64,000 nt of DNA from Linum tenue (GCA_946122785.1 CAMGYJ010000011.1:26227007-26291006), one strand, 5' to 3'; counted from the first letter of the stretch, positions 30,776 through 44,198 are shown. Program-made: numbers and translations. Notes: generated by a model not told the origin, from the letters alone.

Positions 30776-33700
30776 TTACATCCTGAAATTCACCCAGGCC
30801 GGAAAGTCAAAATAACGACACGTAGTCAGGAACAAAGACAGGGCTTGTCTAGCTACACTATGAGCTACCCTATTGCTACCCCGATCTACAAATCGAACAA
30901 TGAAGCCTGGATAAATCGTGAAAATTTGCAGAATCTCCTCCAAAATAGCCCCAATCCGACTATCACGCACATCAGCCTGACAAAGCTTCTCAATGACCAC
31001 CTTGGCGTCCCCTTCAAACCTCATCGACACAAAACCCTGCGTTATTAACCAGCAGATTGCTTCGCGAAGGGTAAGAACTTCCGCCACCATTGGGTCATCC
31101 AACCGAGGGAACTGAACACCAGCAGCCCAAAGGGTTTCCCCTCCCTCATTAAGGAGCACAAAGCCTCCCGCAGAGTGAGACCCTGAACGGACTGCTCCAT
31201 CCCAACGACACACAAGCCCCCCTGCCCCACCTAAACCCACTGTACTAGTGCTAGGGGGAGACAGAGAGAGACGTCGGGGATCATTTGGTAAGTTCAACCA
31301 TTCCCCTACCTGTTGGTGATACTGCCGCATCAGAGCAAGGATGTCAAACTGCTTCCCTTCAAAGACCACCCAATTCCAGGATCGCCAAATCCTCCATAGG
31401 ATAGCAATTACTCCCATGAACTGCGAGGGTTGCTGCAAGATAGCCAGCAACTTCTTGAGGAAAAGAGGGAAAGTGTGACATGGCAATCCTTCACCAAGAT
31501 GATCTAGACCAGACTGAGTCCACAAAGCCCTGGCCACCGGGCAATCAAGGAAAAGGTGTTCCATCGTTTCCGATGGAGCCCAACACACAGGACACAGGGG
31601 TAGGACTTCAATTTTCCGCTCAATTAGCGCCTCAGTAGTCAGCAGAATTCTGTTCAAGAGTTGCCAGGCAAATATCTTCAATTTTGGAGGAATGTTGGCA
31701 TCCCAAAGTCGGATCCAACTAGCTTTGTCCATCCAGCTAACCTGCGCCCGCCACCGCCCATACAACTGATCTAGACAAACTGCCAAGTGATAAGCCGACT
31801 TAACAGAGAAGAGACCATCAACAGTAGCATGCCAAATCAGTCGATCTTCGACGTTTCTCCGTGGTAACGGCATCGCCAGAATAGCTTGGCATGTCGGAGG
31901 ATCAAACCACTGCTTAAGCATATCCTCACACCACCGACCTTCCCCTGGGCAGATGACTGAAGAGACCTTTAATTCCCCTCCCTCAGGCAGGACCCGCGGA
32001 TTATAGACCGGGGGTAAAGGGTACTGTTGTGTAATCCAGTTTGAGTCCAGTAAGGGGGCCGTTTGCCCATTTCCAATTTGCCATCGTAACCCCGTAGACA
32101 ACAACTGACGCCCATACAGAATGCTTTGCCATCCCCAGGAAGGGCGAGAGCGAGCCGTGGCTGAAAGGAAAGAACCCTGTGGGAAGTATTTCCCTTTATA
32201 AACCTGGGCTAAGAGGGATTGTGGCTTATTAAGGATTCGCCATCCTATCTTCGCTAAAAGAGCTTGATTAAAATGCTCGAATCGCCGAAACCCCATGCCT
32301 CCCTCATGCTTACTTTTGCACATGTTCCGCCAGGAAACCCACCGGACCCTTGAGTATCCCTCCTCCGCCCCCCACCAGAATCTAGCCACATGCTTGTCCA
32401 AGAGACGACAGAGAGACAATGGCAAACGAAAACAGGACATCACATGTAGCGGCAAAGCCAGAGCAATCGATTTAATGAGAGTTTCTTTAGCTGCCGTCGA
32501 AAGGGTCCTCCGCTTCCATCCTTGTAGACGTTCTAGCAACTTCTCCTCCAGGTACCGGAAAGTGGCTGTCTTGGATCTTGCTAGCAGAGTGGGGAGACCA
32601 AGATACTTATCTTGAACCCCTACTGCGCCCACGCCAAGGATAGCCGCCAAGAACTTCTGATCTGGCAAGGAAATGTTCTTACTAAAACACACCGCCGATT
32701 TCTCCAAATTCACCCTTTGGCCACTTAACTCTTCATACTCATTTAGTACTTCGATCAGATTCTCACAATCCTGAAGGGAACCACGGAGGAACAAGTAAGA
32801 ATCATTAGCAAAGAACAGATGAGATATGCGAGGAGCCCGGGGCGCAACCTTAACTCCTGCCAGCCTCTTCTCCGAGATGGCTTTGCGGAGTAAAGCAGCA
32901 AACCCCTCAGTGCAAAGCACAAAGAGTAGGGGAGAAAGAGGATCCCCCTGACGAAGTCCTCGAGAAGGCGCAAAGAATCCTGATGGAGACCCATTCACAA
33001 GGACCGAGAAAGTAGTGGATTGTAAACACTCCCGAATCCACCCTCGCCAGATCGAGCTAAAACCCATTTTTTCCAAAACCGCCAGAAGAAAGGACCATTC
33101 AACTCTATCATAGGCCTTTTCCATGTCAACCTTCAGAGCCATGTAGCCTTTCTTTCCACGGGTTTTGATTTTCAAATAATGCATTAACTCGTGTCCAATG
33201 AGGATATTATCCACTATCTGTCTTTCACGGATGAAGGCATTCTGCCCTTCCGAGACAATAATAGGCAAGATCCCCGCAAGTCTTTCCGCCATAATTTTAG
33301 TGATTATTTTGTACACGAACTGACATAAGCTAATGGGGCGAAGCTGACGCACGGATTCCACCTGGTCAACTTTGGTGATCAGAGTCAACCAAGTGTGATT
33401 GAAGCTCCGGAGCATCTTACTTGTGGTGAAAAAGGAGCCAACCGCTGACACCACTGACTCCCCAACAATCTCCCAGTAGGCTTTAAAAAACTTACCCGTG
33501 AACCCATCAGAGCCAGGGGCCTGCTTTGAGCCCATCACAAAGACCATTTTGCGGATCTCTTGCGGACTGACCGCTGCGGTTAGGGTAGCATTCATTTCTG
33601 GGGTCACATTGGAGGCAATGGGGAGCTCAGCCACCCGCTCAGCCATATCCTGTACTTGCAACTCCGAGGTGAATAGAGATTGGTAAAAATTGGTCGCAAT

Positions 33701-34873
33701 GTCCGCCTTCCCTTTTTCATCTGTTATCCACTCCCCGTCATCATTAAACAGGCCAGAGACAAAATTTCGCTTACGCCGAGTTCGTGTGACCGTGTGGAAG
33801 TAGGATGTATTCTGATCACCTCTCTTCAGCCATCGGACACGTGATTTTTGTTGCCAGTAAGCCTCTTCTGCCTCCCATTTCCTACTTAATTCAGTCTTGA
33901 GAGTAGCCACCTCTTGCCAATTAATCGGGTGAACAGCTTTAATTCTGGCAATCTCATTTTGCAAGGTGTGGATATTTCGCAGGGAGTTGGTGGTTCCGGC
34001 TCTGCTCCAGTCATAGAGCAAATGGCAAAGTTTTTTCAACCTCTCCCACAACTGGAACATCAGAGTACCATGAACTGGCTCCTGCCAAACATAAGCTACC
34101 ATAGCCTTGACCTCAGGATTATCAGCCCACCTGGCATCAAACCGGAACAGAGGGCGACATGTTCGAACATAAGGTTTATCAGACAGAAGCAAAGCCCGAT
34201 GGTCAGACCCCTGGTCAGTGAAATGTTTCACTAGGGTGTATGGGAAAAGATCCATCCATCTTTGGGAGCAAAGCGCTCTGTCTAATCTTTCACGAATACA
34301 TGCCAGCCCCATGCGTTTATTTGTCCAAGTAAACATGTCACCCTGGTACCCAGGGTCGTGCAACCCAAGATCTTGGACCATATTGCGAAGGTCCAGGGCT
34401 TGGGAAGCATGCCATGGGTTGCCACCATCCTTTTTATTTTCTGACAAAGTCACATTGAGGTCACCAATGATCACAAAGGGGAGCTGAATTCCCTCACAAA
34501 GCGCACGAATTTGACTTAGTTGAGACGCACGCAAGGCGACGTTACAACTCAAATAAGTACAGAGCACCACATAAGAAGAACCATTTTAATTAATTCTTGA
34601 ACCAATACAAAAACTGGAATGATAAAACACCGAAGCATCAAATTCGGGGGACCACGCAACTACAAGACCACCAGAACCATCAATAGCATCAACAAAAAAA
34701 CACCGAGCAGACTCAAACCCTAAACCCCGCAAACGACGGGAAACTACTCTCCTGGACGACCTTGTTTCTGAAAAGAAAACAAGATCTGGATTATTCGAAC
34801 GAACTAAACTAAAAGCTGGTTGGAACGTGAGGGATGGTCCAATTCCTCTCACATTCCAGGACAAAAGCCTCAT
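30776..34873 (-). pseudogene. LINE ORF2: endonuclease, reverse transcriptase, zf-RVT, RNase H; one nonsense codon
   Basis: Starts MRLLSWNVRGIG (APE-type endonuclease) and includes GDLNVTLSE and SDHRALLL. An in-frame TAA at 34586-34588 (codon 96) breaks it. Reverse transcriptase motifs are clear (APGSDGFTGKFF, RPISLCQFVYKI, MEKAYDRVEW, GLRQGDPLSPLLF), but the active site reads FANDS at about codon 690 instead of FADDS. The zinc-finger region CPVCWAPSETMEHLFLDC and a plant-type RNase H (CRWDGA, AEVLTLREA, FEGDAK, NRVAHSVAR) finish the protein. The downstream 1,264 aa are otherwise open. Confidence 0.92.
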
Positions 34874-34986
34874 TTATCTGATTGGGGCCATTTATGGCTG
34901 GCTTGCTCCACCCTATCAGTCTCCGTGCTTTCTTCCACAAACTGTCTCTTCGGGGTGGGACTGCCCTCAAACCCCTCCTCAACCTC

Positions 34987-37224
34987 CTACAAGGACCGTT
35001 TACGGGTCCCATCATCAAGGTTAGATCCATACTCGTTCAGCTTCAACACCATTTCTCCTTCCGCCAGGTCCTCGTGGTCTTTTTCCTCATTGATTACTAG
35101 ATTTGCTTCAAAAGCAGCCACCACCTGTTTCACCTTCCCATTTTGAACATAAATTTCCTTGTCACTGGGCTGGTTCCTGCTTTTGATAACGAACCGGAGC
35201 TCGTCCTCATCAGAATGAGAAACATCAGACTCCCCCTGCGCATCAGGCTCCCCCTGCGCATCAGGCTCCTCCACCACTATTTTTCCTTTCTCTGGCAAAA
35301 TAGTCTCTTCCACATTTGGTGTCTGCACTCCCTGCTCCTTCTCGGCCACTTTGCTTTTGCAGCTGTTAAGTTTTTTCCCAGGGCGACCCGGTCCACCCGA
35401 AGTCTGACCCGCACCCACTTTCTCACTCCGGTTCAGACCAACAGCTGACTTCCTTCGGTTTGAGCGTGGAGCAGCACGTGTTTTGGGAACACCCGCCACC
35501 GAATTAACTTCCCCCACTTTAACCAGTCGGCGGCCCTTCTTCTTACCGCCTGGAACCGCATCAGGAGAGCTTCGACCATTGCCTGGCGGGGATTCCTCGT
35601 CCAAGTCGTCCAAGATCAGCCGGCGACGTCGGATTTCATCCGGAGCAAGCTTACAGCCTTTGCGCTCCGCAACCACTTCCTCCGTAACACCAGCAGCGAG
35701 TGGATCCGGGGAGACATGCCGCATCATTTCCTGGCGGCCCTGATAATTCCCCTCCTCCCGATTGTGCCGGGCAAAGTTCTTATTGTGCTGCTGCTGCTGC
35801 ACGTGGAGGGGTCGAGCATGGCGACCCAACTAGATTTTCAGCGACCGTGCCACATTGAAGCCACGAGGACTTTGGTGGCGATGCGCTCCTGCTGGCATCG
35901 AAGCTGCTGCCTTGCGCGGAGAAGCAGCCTGTTGGCGATTCTTCCCCTGGACAAGCAGCTCGTGTCTCTCCCCATGGATAGTCCGGCCACTGCCTTGCTG
36001 GCCGTCTCGCTTCTCTGTGTACGCTTTATTGACCCAGACCGTGTTACCCCCCTTGCAAAAGGAAGGTTATTATCGTCTGTGTCATAAATTCGATTGCCCA
36101 GCTTCCGAGTGGACATGTGAGGTCCGAAATTTTCTTTACGAGCCGGGGGGTTCAAACGTGCACGACCGAAGCAAATGGCCCACTCTACCACAGTGATAGC
36201 AGAAGCTGGGTAGATACTCATACTTTAGGCTAACCCAGAAGTTGCCTGTATCTTCATTTATGGCCAAAATCTGGGATCGAAGAGGCTTCGTAAAATCGAT
36301 TAAAGCCTTGACTTTCACGAACCACCGCACAGTGTCTTGGCAAGCAAACAGGTTCGATTCCAGCACTTTTCCAATGGTAGAATGCACCATTTTTCTCCCA
36401 AGCTGTTGTGTGCAGCATTCTTCCTTCACATCCCATAATTGAACCCGAAACGGGACAATTGCTAGTTCTTCGAAAATTTGTTTAGTAATCACTGGAGTCC
36501 ATGGGCGGAGGTGGATAATTTGTTCATTGATGACCCATGGGGTACGTTTGAGCACCCAAATCCGAGCCTCATCGCTAGGGAGCATGAACTCTACCAATTC
36601 ATGCTTAGCCAGGACCACCCTGAGACACCCTTGAATTAGCCAAGGCGTGAGCACACCTTCTCTCAAATCCGTAGTGGAAATTCTATTAGAAGTGAAGACT
36701 CTACCAAGCAACGAATGAGAGGCACGATACTTATTCGATTGCACTTCGTCCATAGAAAATTGTACCACCTGGTCCGAGTTAACGTGCGCCATCGCTTGAG
36801 CCTGCAAAACAGGATCCTTTGTAGTAAGAATCGACTCAACATCCCCACCAATCCGAGGGCATACCATCCCCATGCAAGCTACATGCTCATGGCTTTGTTT
36901 AGGAGCCAAGCTTCGCACGTTCGAGTCACATAAATCCAAAGAGTTGGAGCGACATGGGGGGCCAGCCAATATTCTAAAGGACCGTGGGAAAAGAATAGAG
37001 TTCGAAAGCATACCTACGTGGGACGGGAGCTTGGGGTTGATCGTGGCCGGACCTGGTCGTAGGCTTCTCTTAGGATGAGCAGATATGGAAGTCTGAGTAA
37101 GAGAGCCAGAGCCGACCAGTTTAAATAAAGGCCAGGTTATTCCACCAAGCGGAATTCCCATCTCCACGCGGCTCTCCACGCGGTTTCGAGGAAGCATAAG
37201 CCGAATAGAACTCTGATTCAACAA
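34987..37224 (-). pseudogene. LINE ORF1 (DUF4283 and CCHC zinc finger), frameshifted
   Basis: The 37224-36136 frame contains a DUF4283-type domain (SLLGRVFTSNRISTTDL, WVLKRTPWVINEQIIHLRPW) and a zinc knuckle CYHCGRVGHLLRSC. This is the RNA-binding ORF1 protein of plant L1 elements. The frame shifts near 36150 and returns near 35835 to a charged C-terminal region ending at 34987. Sequence between 37225 and 38005 is open in another frame (294 aa) and may be leader or a further shifted N-terminus. Confidence 0.75.
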
Positions 37225-38006
37225 TAATGGTTGTGGAGAATAATTGTTTTTTTGTTGTAACTATCCCCGTAATCACGGAGACGGAATCTGGAGGAGATCC
37301 AGGCATAACTGACATCCGTGTCCCAAGGGGACTTTGAACACAACAATCGTCGACGACGGAACGGCGGCCACTGGCCCGCCCAGCCGACTCCGGTCGCTGG
37401 ATAAGTTTGCTCGGTATTCTGAATTCAAATAATGTTGCCGACGCCGGGGGAGAGGTGGTATTCCAAATTGCCATGATACCCTTGGCAACCATGCTGGATT
37501 TTTGTCCCACCAGTTCCTCCCTCTCCAGCATCGCGGACTTCAACGGAGGAGAGATATTCCTGATTGCCATTTTATCGTTGGCAACCATGGTGGTTTTAGT
37601 GAATACCAACTCCTCGTCGTCCAGTTCCTCCATCATTGGGAGCTTAAAAGACCAGGCGATAGAGCGAGCGTGACGTCGACGCTTCGCAATCACCCACAAG
37701 TTTTCACCCGGGTCATGCCCAAGTTTACGTTTACCATTAGTGTTATCAATTTTTGTAGCCATTCTTCGGCTTTCAAAGGACACTCGCCCATAGGAAACCT
37801 CACTCCTGCTTCGTTCGGTAAGGAAACGCTTGGCAGATTGCCCAACCTCGTCCGACTTCGTTGAGGCACAAGAGTTCCTTGATTTCCAGCCTTGCGGTTG
37901 TTGTTGATTACGCAAGCAGGTGGAAAAGATGGAGATCACCATGGCGATCAGGAGATGGCCGACCCATCTAGCGAGTCGAAGGAGAGAGGGGAGAGAACTC
38001 CCCATC

Positions 38007-38221
38007 TTTTTTTTTTAATTATAGTGCCCTTAACTGACAAATTTCGTAACCGAATCACTATAATAATAATTATTATTTAACCCATTAATCCTACTTCCTT
38101 CCGTATAGGGGAAAAATTGAACAATATGAGCAACCGTATGGATTTAATTGTCCAAATTGAATTTTTCCAATTAAAGTTCCCTAAAAATGCATTATTGCCC
38201 ATTGAGAACCCACAGGTTGCC
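38007..38221 (-). other. Piece of copia interior between the two LINEs
   Basis: No coding sequence. The last 17 bases (38205-38221, AGAACCCACAGGTTGCC) are the left target copy of the next LINE. The sequence continues after it at 44264. Confidence 0.7.
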
Positions 38222-38304
38222 ATAAAAAGAAGAAAAAAATTGCTCCGAGTTTTGCGGAGCCCGGGAATCGTAGCTAGGGTTTGTAGCTGAAGCTCTCGGG
38301 CCGT

Positions 38305-40116
38305 ATGTCGGCGACAACGCCGGCGCACCCTCCCGACGGAGGGGAAGCTAAGCCGCCTGACCCGATGGCGGGGGTGCGGCGACCATCGGAAGCCTCGTCC
38401 TCACCTGACGGAAAGAAAGCAAAGGAATCACAGCACCCGAAGAAGCGGGTTCGGGCTTTGAACCTGACAAGCGAAGTTAACATGGATGAAGTTCTTGTCG
38501 AGGACATCACGGAGGAAGAGATGGCTGCGGAAGTGGACGTAACTTCATCACAGATAAAGAACCCCCCAGTGCAGGCAACACCCGAACATACTCAGGCTCA
38601 GGCCCCGGTTGCTTGGGGTGTGGGTAAGAAAAAACTCTTTAGCGAAACCCTAAAAGAAACGCAGTGGTATGTGGCCGACTCTGACTCGGAGGATGTGGCG
38701 GAAGCTATCAGAGAAGACAATGAGGAGATGGATACGTTGACAGTAAACCCCCTGTGCCCAGTAATCCCGTTCTCACCAATGGAACTGAGAAAATATAGAC
38801 GTGAATGGCGATCGGCGATCGTCGTGAAAGTCCTAGGCCATACATTCCCATACCCGGTTGTGGTCAGAAGATTGAATATGTTGTGGGCAAAAACGGGAAT
38901 CATTCAGGTGACGAACAAGTCGTATGGATGTTATTTTGTTCGGTTTACAAGTAAGCTGGACTATGAACATGCCCTTACAGGAGGACCATGGATGCTGGGA
39001 GACCATTATATCACTACACAACAATGGAAAAAGGAGTTCGATCCGAAGATAGTTGAAGTGGTCAAAACGCTGGCATGGATGCAGCTGCCGGACTTGCCCA
39101 TCGAATTTTACCACCCTGAGGCGGTTCTGCGCATAGCATCATATGCTGGGAAACCGATAAGACTTGATCGAGCCACGGAGTTGGGGGCGAGAGGGAAATA
39201 TGCACGAGTCTGCGTGGAAGTCGACCTGTCGAAACCGCTATTGTCCCAGTTCTGTATCCTGGGGAAAGAATATGACATCCAATGGGAAGGGCTGGCGAAC
39301 GTCTGCTTCGAATGTGGTAGGTATGGGCACCATAAGCCGAAATGTCCAACTCTCCATACTCGGGACGAAGTACAGGGCGATAATGAAGTCAGAGAGGAGC
39401 AGGGAAAGCATACGTCCCCGTATGGGGAATGGATGGTGGCTACTCGAAGACAACGGAAACCAAAAAAGACTGAGGAAAGACATGATCCTAGAGGGCGGCG
39501 AACGGACCACCAAGCAAGCAGGATCCATTCAGGATCGAGATATGATGTGCTCGCCGAAGAGGAGGGGGAAGAAATAGAACAACAAGTACCACCGGAACAA
39601 GTAGAGTTGAGCTCGGGTGAAAGGCGACAGCAAGTCCCAAGTAAGAGTACAGCAGATACTTCGCGAAAGAGAAACCAAGGGCCGACCAAGTTAGCGTGGG
39701 TGGAGAAGCAGAGTGTAGTCAAGAGCATAGTCCAGCAAGCAGTCCAGGAGAGAGGTAGCCATGCACAACACGAGAATACAAGCAAGACTCAATTAAATGG
39801 GAAAGGCAATGGTCACGGGAAACTAGTCCCACCTAGCCAACAGAGTACTATCGATGGGAGTAGGGTAATACCCGTAGTGCAAGTTCCCTCGACTCTGGAG
39901 CAATCACAAGCACCAGCGCCCGAGTCCAATTTAGCGCCGTCTTCCGTGCAGGGCAGCCATGCTGACTTTGGTACGAAGCAGGACGTGGTGCAACATCCCC
40001 CGCCTGAGAACATGCAAGAGAAATCGAGAAACCAGCCAGCCTCTTCCCACCCCCCAACGGGGGACGAAACTGGCGTGCATGGGAGTCATTTGTTGACTCC
40101 CGCCGTGAAGAATTAA
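38305..40116 (+). CDS. LINE ORF1, 603 aa, DUF4283 plus CCHC knuckle
   Basis: Residues about 155-300 match the DUF4283 nucleic-acid-binding domain of plant LINEs (YRREWRSAIVVKVLGH, GCYFVRFTSKLDYEHALTGG, VVKTLAWMQLPDLPIEFY). The zinc knuckle CFECGRYGHHKPKC is near 334-347. The remaining 250 residues are Gln/Ser/Pro-rich and disordered. ORF1 proteins coat LINE RNA to form the transposition particle. The ATG at 38305 is 83 bp from the element start. The frame is intact. Confidence 0.9.
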   Translation: MSATTPAHPPDGGEAKPPDPMAGVRRPSEASSSPDGKKAKESQHPKKRVRALNLTSEVNMDEVLVEDITEEEMAAEVDVTSSQIKNPPVQATPEHTQAQAPVAWGVGKKKLFSETLKETQWYVADSDSEDVAEAIREDNEEMDTLTVNPLCPVIPFSPMELRKYRREWRSAIVVKVLGHTFPYPVVVRRLNMLWAKTGIIQVTNKSYGCYFVRFTSKLDYEHALTGGPWMLGDHYITTQQWKKEFDPKIVEVVKTLAWMQLPDLPIEFYHPEAVLRIASYAGKPIRLDRATELGARGKYARVCVEVDLSKPLLSQFCILGKEYDIQWEGLANVCFECGRYGHHKPKCPTLHTRDEVQGDNEVREEQGKHTSPYGEWMVATRRQRKPKKTEERHDPRGRRTDHQASRIHSGSRYDVLAEEEGEEIEQQVPPEQVELSSGERRQQVPSKSTADTSRKRNQGPTKLAWVEKQSVVKSIVQQAVQERGSHAQHENTSKTQLNGKGNGHGKLVPPSQQSTIDGSRVIPVVQVPSTLEQSQAPAPESNLAPSSVQGSHADFGTKQDVVQHPPPENMQEKSRNQPASSHPPTGDETGVHGSHLLTPAVKN

Positions 40117-40151
40117 TCGCGAAGCTAGAGGGGCTCCCAGTATCCAGGTTT

Positions 40152-43100
40152 ATGGATTTGAACATCTTTGTCTGGAACTGCCGGGGAGCAGGAAGCAAAC
40201 GCTTCCTACGTGTTTTCAGGGAATACAGGAGGAAATATAAGTCGAGTATGGTAGTGATTGTCGAGCCACGTATAAGTGGCGACAAGGCTGAGAAAGTTGT
40301 GGATAGCATGGGGTTTGACGAGCATTTAATTGTAGACGCTGCGGGTTTCTCTGGTGGAATTTGGTTACTTTGGGATCCCTCAGTGGTCACAATAACAGAA
40401 AAAGATAGATCATCTCAGTTTCTTCACGTCGAGGTGCAGTATGGGGACAAGGACTGGAACTTCACGGCAGTTTATGGCAACCCCACTTTGATCCAAAGGC
40501 GAGCTCTTTGGGAGTCAATAAGAAACATTGCGACCAACCAGACACGTCCATGGCTTTTGGCGGGGGATTTTAACGCCTTACTTCACTCGTCCGAAAAAAT
40601 GGGTGGCGCAGGGCTTGACTCTAATCAAGTTAAGGACTTTCAGGATTGTGTTCTGGATGCAAAATTGATGGATTTGGGGCATACAGGACCACAGTTTACT
40701 TGGTTCAAAACAGGTGTGAGAGAAAGGCTGGATCGGGGATTAGTGAATCACTTATGGGCGGGGGATTTTCCGGATACTATCGTACAGCACCTTCCAAGGG
40801 TAAAGTCAGACCACCGACCCATCCTCATCAACGTCAACCCATAATTCCAACCGGCTGGGCCTAAGCCATTCAGGTTCCTTGCAGCTTGGCTAATGCATGA
40901 GGGGTTTCATGAGATGGCTACCACCGCCTGGGAAAAGGGATCAGATCTCCAAACTTCTATTCAAGAGTTTGTTCGGGCAGCTGGGAAATGGAACAAGGAG
41001 ACGTTTGGCCATATTTTGAAGAAAAAGAACAATTTGCTGAATCGGATCGAAAGGATGGAGGAAGCTAATGGAGGCGATTTGGATACAGAAGCTATACAAA
41101 AACTTCGCCAGGAACTGGAGGAAGTCCTTTTGCAGGAAGAATTGCTATGGTGTCAGAAAGCTAGACTGGAGTGGATAGTGTCCGGAGATCGCAACACGAA
41201 GTATTTTCATGCACGTACCATTCGGTGCAGGAAACGAAATAGAATAATTGCTTTGAAGGCTGCCGATGGGAGTTGGATTGAAGATCCGGACCAACTGCTC
41301 AACCTGGCGCGCACACACTTTGAAGCATTATACAGGGATGAAGAGCTACAGGCAGCGAGCCTTATGGCCGCTTTCCCGCCGACAGAAATTTCTCAGCCGA
41401 GGAAATTGAATATGCGATTCGAGCCATGGGGCCATTAAAAGCTCCCGGTAAAGACGGCCTAAATCCTCTTTTCTATCAACGCTGCTGGGATGTTGTTGGT
41501 CCGAGTGTTGTGGAATTCATTCGCAGTTGCTGGGCTGTGCCGAGCAGGGTTAGTGAAGTAAATGAGACCATTGTGGTCTTGATCCCCAAGATCCCGAAGC
41601 CCGTCCTAATTGAGCAATTCCGCCCGATCAGCTTATGTAATGTAAATTACAAGATCCTGACCAAGAGCCTAGCAGAGCGTCTAAAGCCAATCATGCCGAG
41701 TCTTGTGGATGAGACTCAAACGAGTTTCGTTCCAGGATGTCATATTACTGACAACATTTGCATCTTGCAGGAAGTAGTACACTCGATGAAAGCGAAAACG
41801 GGAAGGGTCGGATGGATGGCGATCAAAATCGATCTTGCTAAAGCATACGACAGAATTAGGTGGAATTTTGTGCAGGATACTCTTCAGGCAACTGGAGCCC
41901 CAGCAAAGTTTATTGAGGTAACGATGCAATGTATTTCCGCAGCCAGGATGCAAATACATTGGAATGGAGGCCTAACGCAGGAGTTCAAACCGACCAGAGG
42001 ACTGCGACAGGGGTGCCCCCCTTCACCCTATATCTTTACTCTGTGCATGGAGAGACTGGGTCAGCTGATCAAGAAGGAGGTAGCAGAAGGCAGGTGGAAT
42101 CCGATTAACCTCTCTAACAATGGACCGTTGTTGTCTCACATGTTTTTTTGCAGACGATCTCATCCTGTTCGGAGAAGCATCGGTGCAGCAAGCAGAGATT
42201 ATATTGAAGTGCTTTGAGGTATTTGGTGCGGCCTCAGGTCAGCAGATCAGTAAGCCTAAGTCCCGAGTATTCTTCTCCGGCAATGTTAGCACCAACTCCG
42301 GAAACACCATCAGCTCATCTCTGGGCATACCGACTACAAGCAACCTGGGGAGATACCTGGGTGTGCCCGTCATACATGATAGGGTGTCGAAGAACAACTT
42401 CACAGCTTTGATCGACAAAATTGACTCGAGACTCGCGGGATGGAAGGTGGCTACTTTGTCTTTGGCAGCCCGCATCACTCTTGCACAGTCAGTTCTGGCC
42501 TCGCTCCCAGCCTACATAATGCAAACCACTCTGTTGCCAGCCAGCGTTTGGGAATATATTGATAGAAAAATAAGAGGGTTCATATGGGGAAGCTCGGAGG
42601 CGGGAAGAAAGATTCACCTCATTGATTGGGATACAGTGTGCCGACCAAAGGATGAAGGTGGGCTGGGGTTTCGAAGTGCAGCTCGTATGAACGAGGCATT
42701 TATGCTCAAAATTGCCTGGAGGCTACTTACAGAACCGACCAGCTTATGGGTAAGGGTGGTTCGAGACAAATACATGTCGCAATCGGCGGATGGTCTAGTA
42801 CCTCGTAGAGCAGGGCGCATGTCCAATCTGTGGAGGGGGGTCCTTCGAGTACTGCATCTGGTCCCTGAAGCTCTTATGTGGAATGTGCAAAGCGGAAGGC
42901 AAACAGAGTTTTGGCGGGATCGGTGGCTCAATGATGGACCACCCTTGGCGGAGTTTGCAAATGGACTTCCTGAAGAAGCAGCATCGTTGAAGGTGGCGGA
43001 GTTGGTTTTAAATGGGGAATGGAATGAAACCTACTTGAAAGCTTTTCTCCCAGAAAGCTGGGTAGAGCATATTAAGCTCCATCCGATCCCGACGGGTCTT

Positions 43101-44198
43101 AGTCATGACGTCCCAATTTGGAGGCTTACTCCTAATGGAAAGTTCAGCTTGAAATCGGCATACGAGATAACTGACGATGAGGAGAGGCCAGGCGGTTCAC
43201 ATCCGGTTTGGAGGGCGGTGTGGAAGATCCCGGCAACCCAGCGGATCCGATCCTTCTTTTGGCTATTTGCTCATGATCGACTGTTGACAAATGGTGAACG
43301 TTTCCGGCGACACCTTAGCACAACGAAGAATTGCCCTATATGTGATCATGAACTGGAAAATGCTTTGCACGTGGTGAGAGACTGTTCTCTAGCTCGCGCT
43401 GTGTGGGCGGAACTGTTGGGGGATGAACCGGACGAGACGTTCTTTCAGCGGGACAGGACGAGATGGGCTCTACATTATATCTCTGGCCGGAGTAGAAATA
43501 TTGATCCAACGCTATTCGCAGGAGTGAGCTGGCTACTATGGAAGAACAGGAACAAATACGTGTTTGAAAAAGAGTTAAGCCCACCGGAAGTAATAAGATG
43601 TAGAGCGAAGGAACTTCTTCAGCAAGTAAATCAAGCGGCTAAGAGGGATGTCTTGGCAGCAAGAACCCCATCAGTGAGACAGCGGCAAGAGATAAGTTGG
43701 GAACCGCCGACGAGGGGATGGATCGCCTTAAATACTGACGGATCGGTGACAAACGGGCAGGCTGCGGCAGGTGGTGTGCTGAGAGACGAGTATGGCCGGG
43801 TTCTTAAGGCCTTTGCAGGGAACATTGGTGAAGCCTCCATAACCAGAGCTGAACTCGAGGGTATTGTGCATGGACTGAAGGTTTGTTGGAACGAGGGCTA
43901 CCGGCGAGTGGTGATCCAGACTGATTCACAGACCGCCATCCAGCTGATCGAAGGAGCGGAAGAAAGGCACCCCCATTTCCTGGTAGTGCAATCTGCTCGT
44001 CGACTCTTGGCTAGGGAATGGCAGGTGCGATTGGTGCATGTCTTTCGTGAAGGGAACTATGTAGCAGATTATCTTGCCTCGGTGGGACATCGGCTGCCGA
44101 CTGGGTTCCACTTCCGTGATGAACCGGATCCTCTCCTGAACTATTGGATGCTTTTTGATGTAATGGGGGTGGAAACTTCTCGGTTTATTAATGATTAA
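40152..44198 (+). pseudogene. LINE ORF2: endonuclease, reverse transcriptase, zf-RVT, RNase H; three breaks
   Basis: Endonuclease occupies 40152-40840 (NIFVWNCRGAGS, LLAGDFNALL, VKSDHRPIL), closed by an in-frame TAA at 40842-40844. The linker and early reverse transcriptase follow, with a frameshift around 41385-41410. The core contains RPISLCNVNYKI, IDLAKAYDRI and GLRQGCPPSPYIF. A seven-T run at 42143-42149 shifts the frame just before the catalytic FADDLILFGE. From there 692 aa are open: zf-RVT (CPICDHELENALHVVRDC) and RNase H (LNTDGSV, TRAELEGIVHGL, IQTDSQTAIQL, EGNYVADYLAS) to TAA at 44196-44198. Confidence 0.92.

Larger units (their letters stand above)
30728..38006 (-). mobile_element. 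Near full-length L1-type LINE, minus strand
   Basis: ORF1 (about 37224-34987) and ORF2 (34873-30776) stand in LINE order. The minus-strand 3' end carries a ten-A tail (plus-strand T run 30728-30737) after the sequence ATTATCTTTTGT, common at plant LINE ends. The 5' end is probably near 38006, next to another T10 run (38007-38016), which hides any target duplication. ORF1 is frameshifted, ORF2 has one nonsense codon, and the reverse transcriptase active site is altered. Confidence 0.85.

Noticed and set aside
37121..38005. 294-aa minus-strand ORF as a separate gene
   Set aside because: It lies at the 5' end of the minus-strand LINE in its sense direction with no domain. More likely leader or a shifted ORF1 N-terminus.
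39108..39785. 225-aa minus-strand ORF
   Set aside because: Shadow of LINE ORF1, which has recognisable domains on the plus strand.
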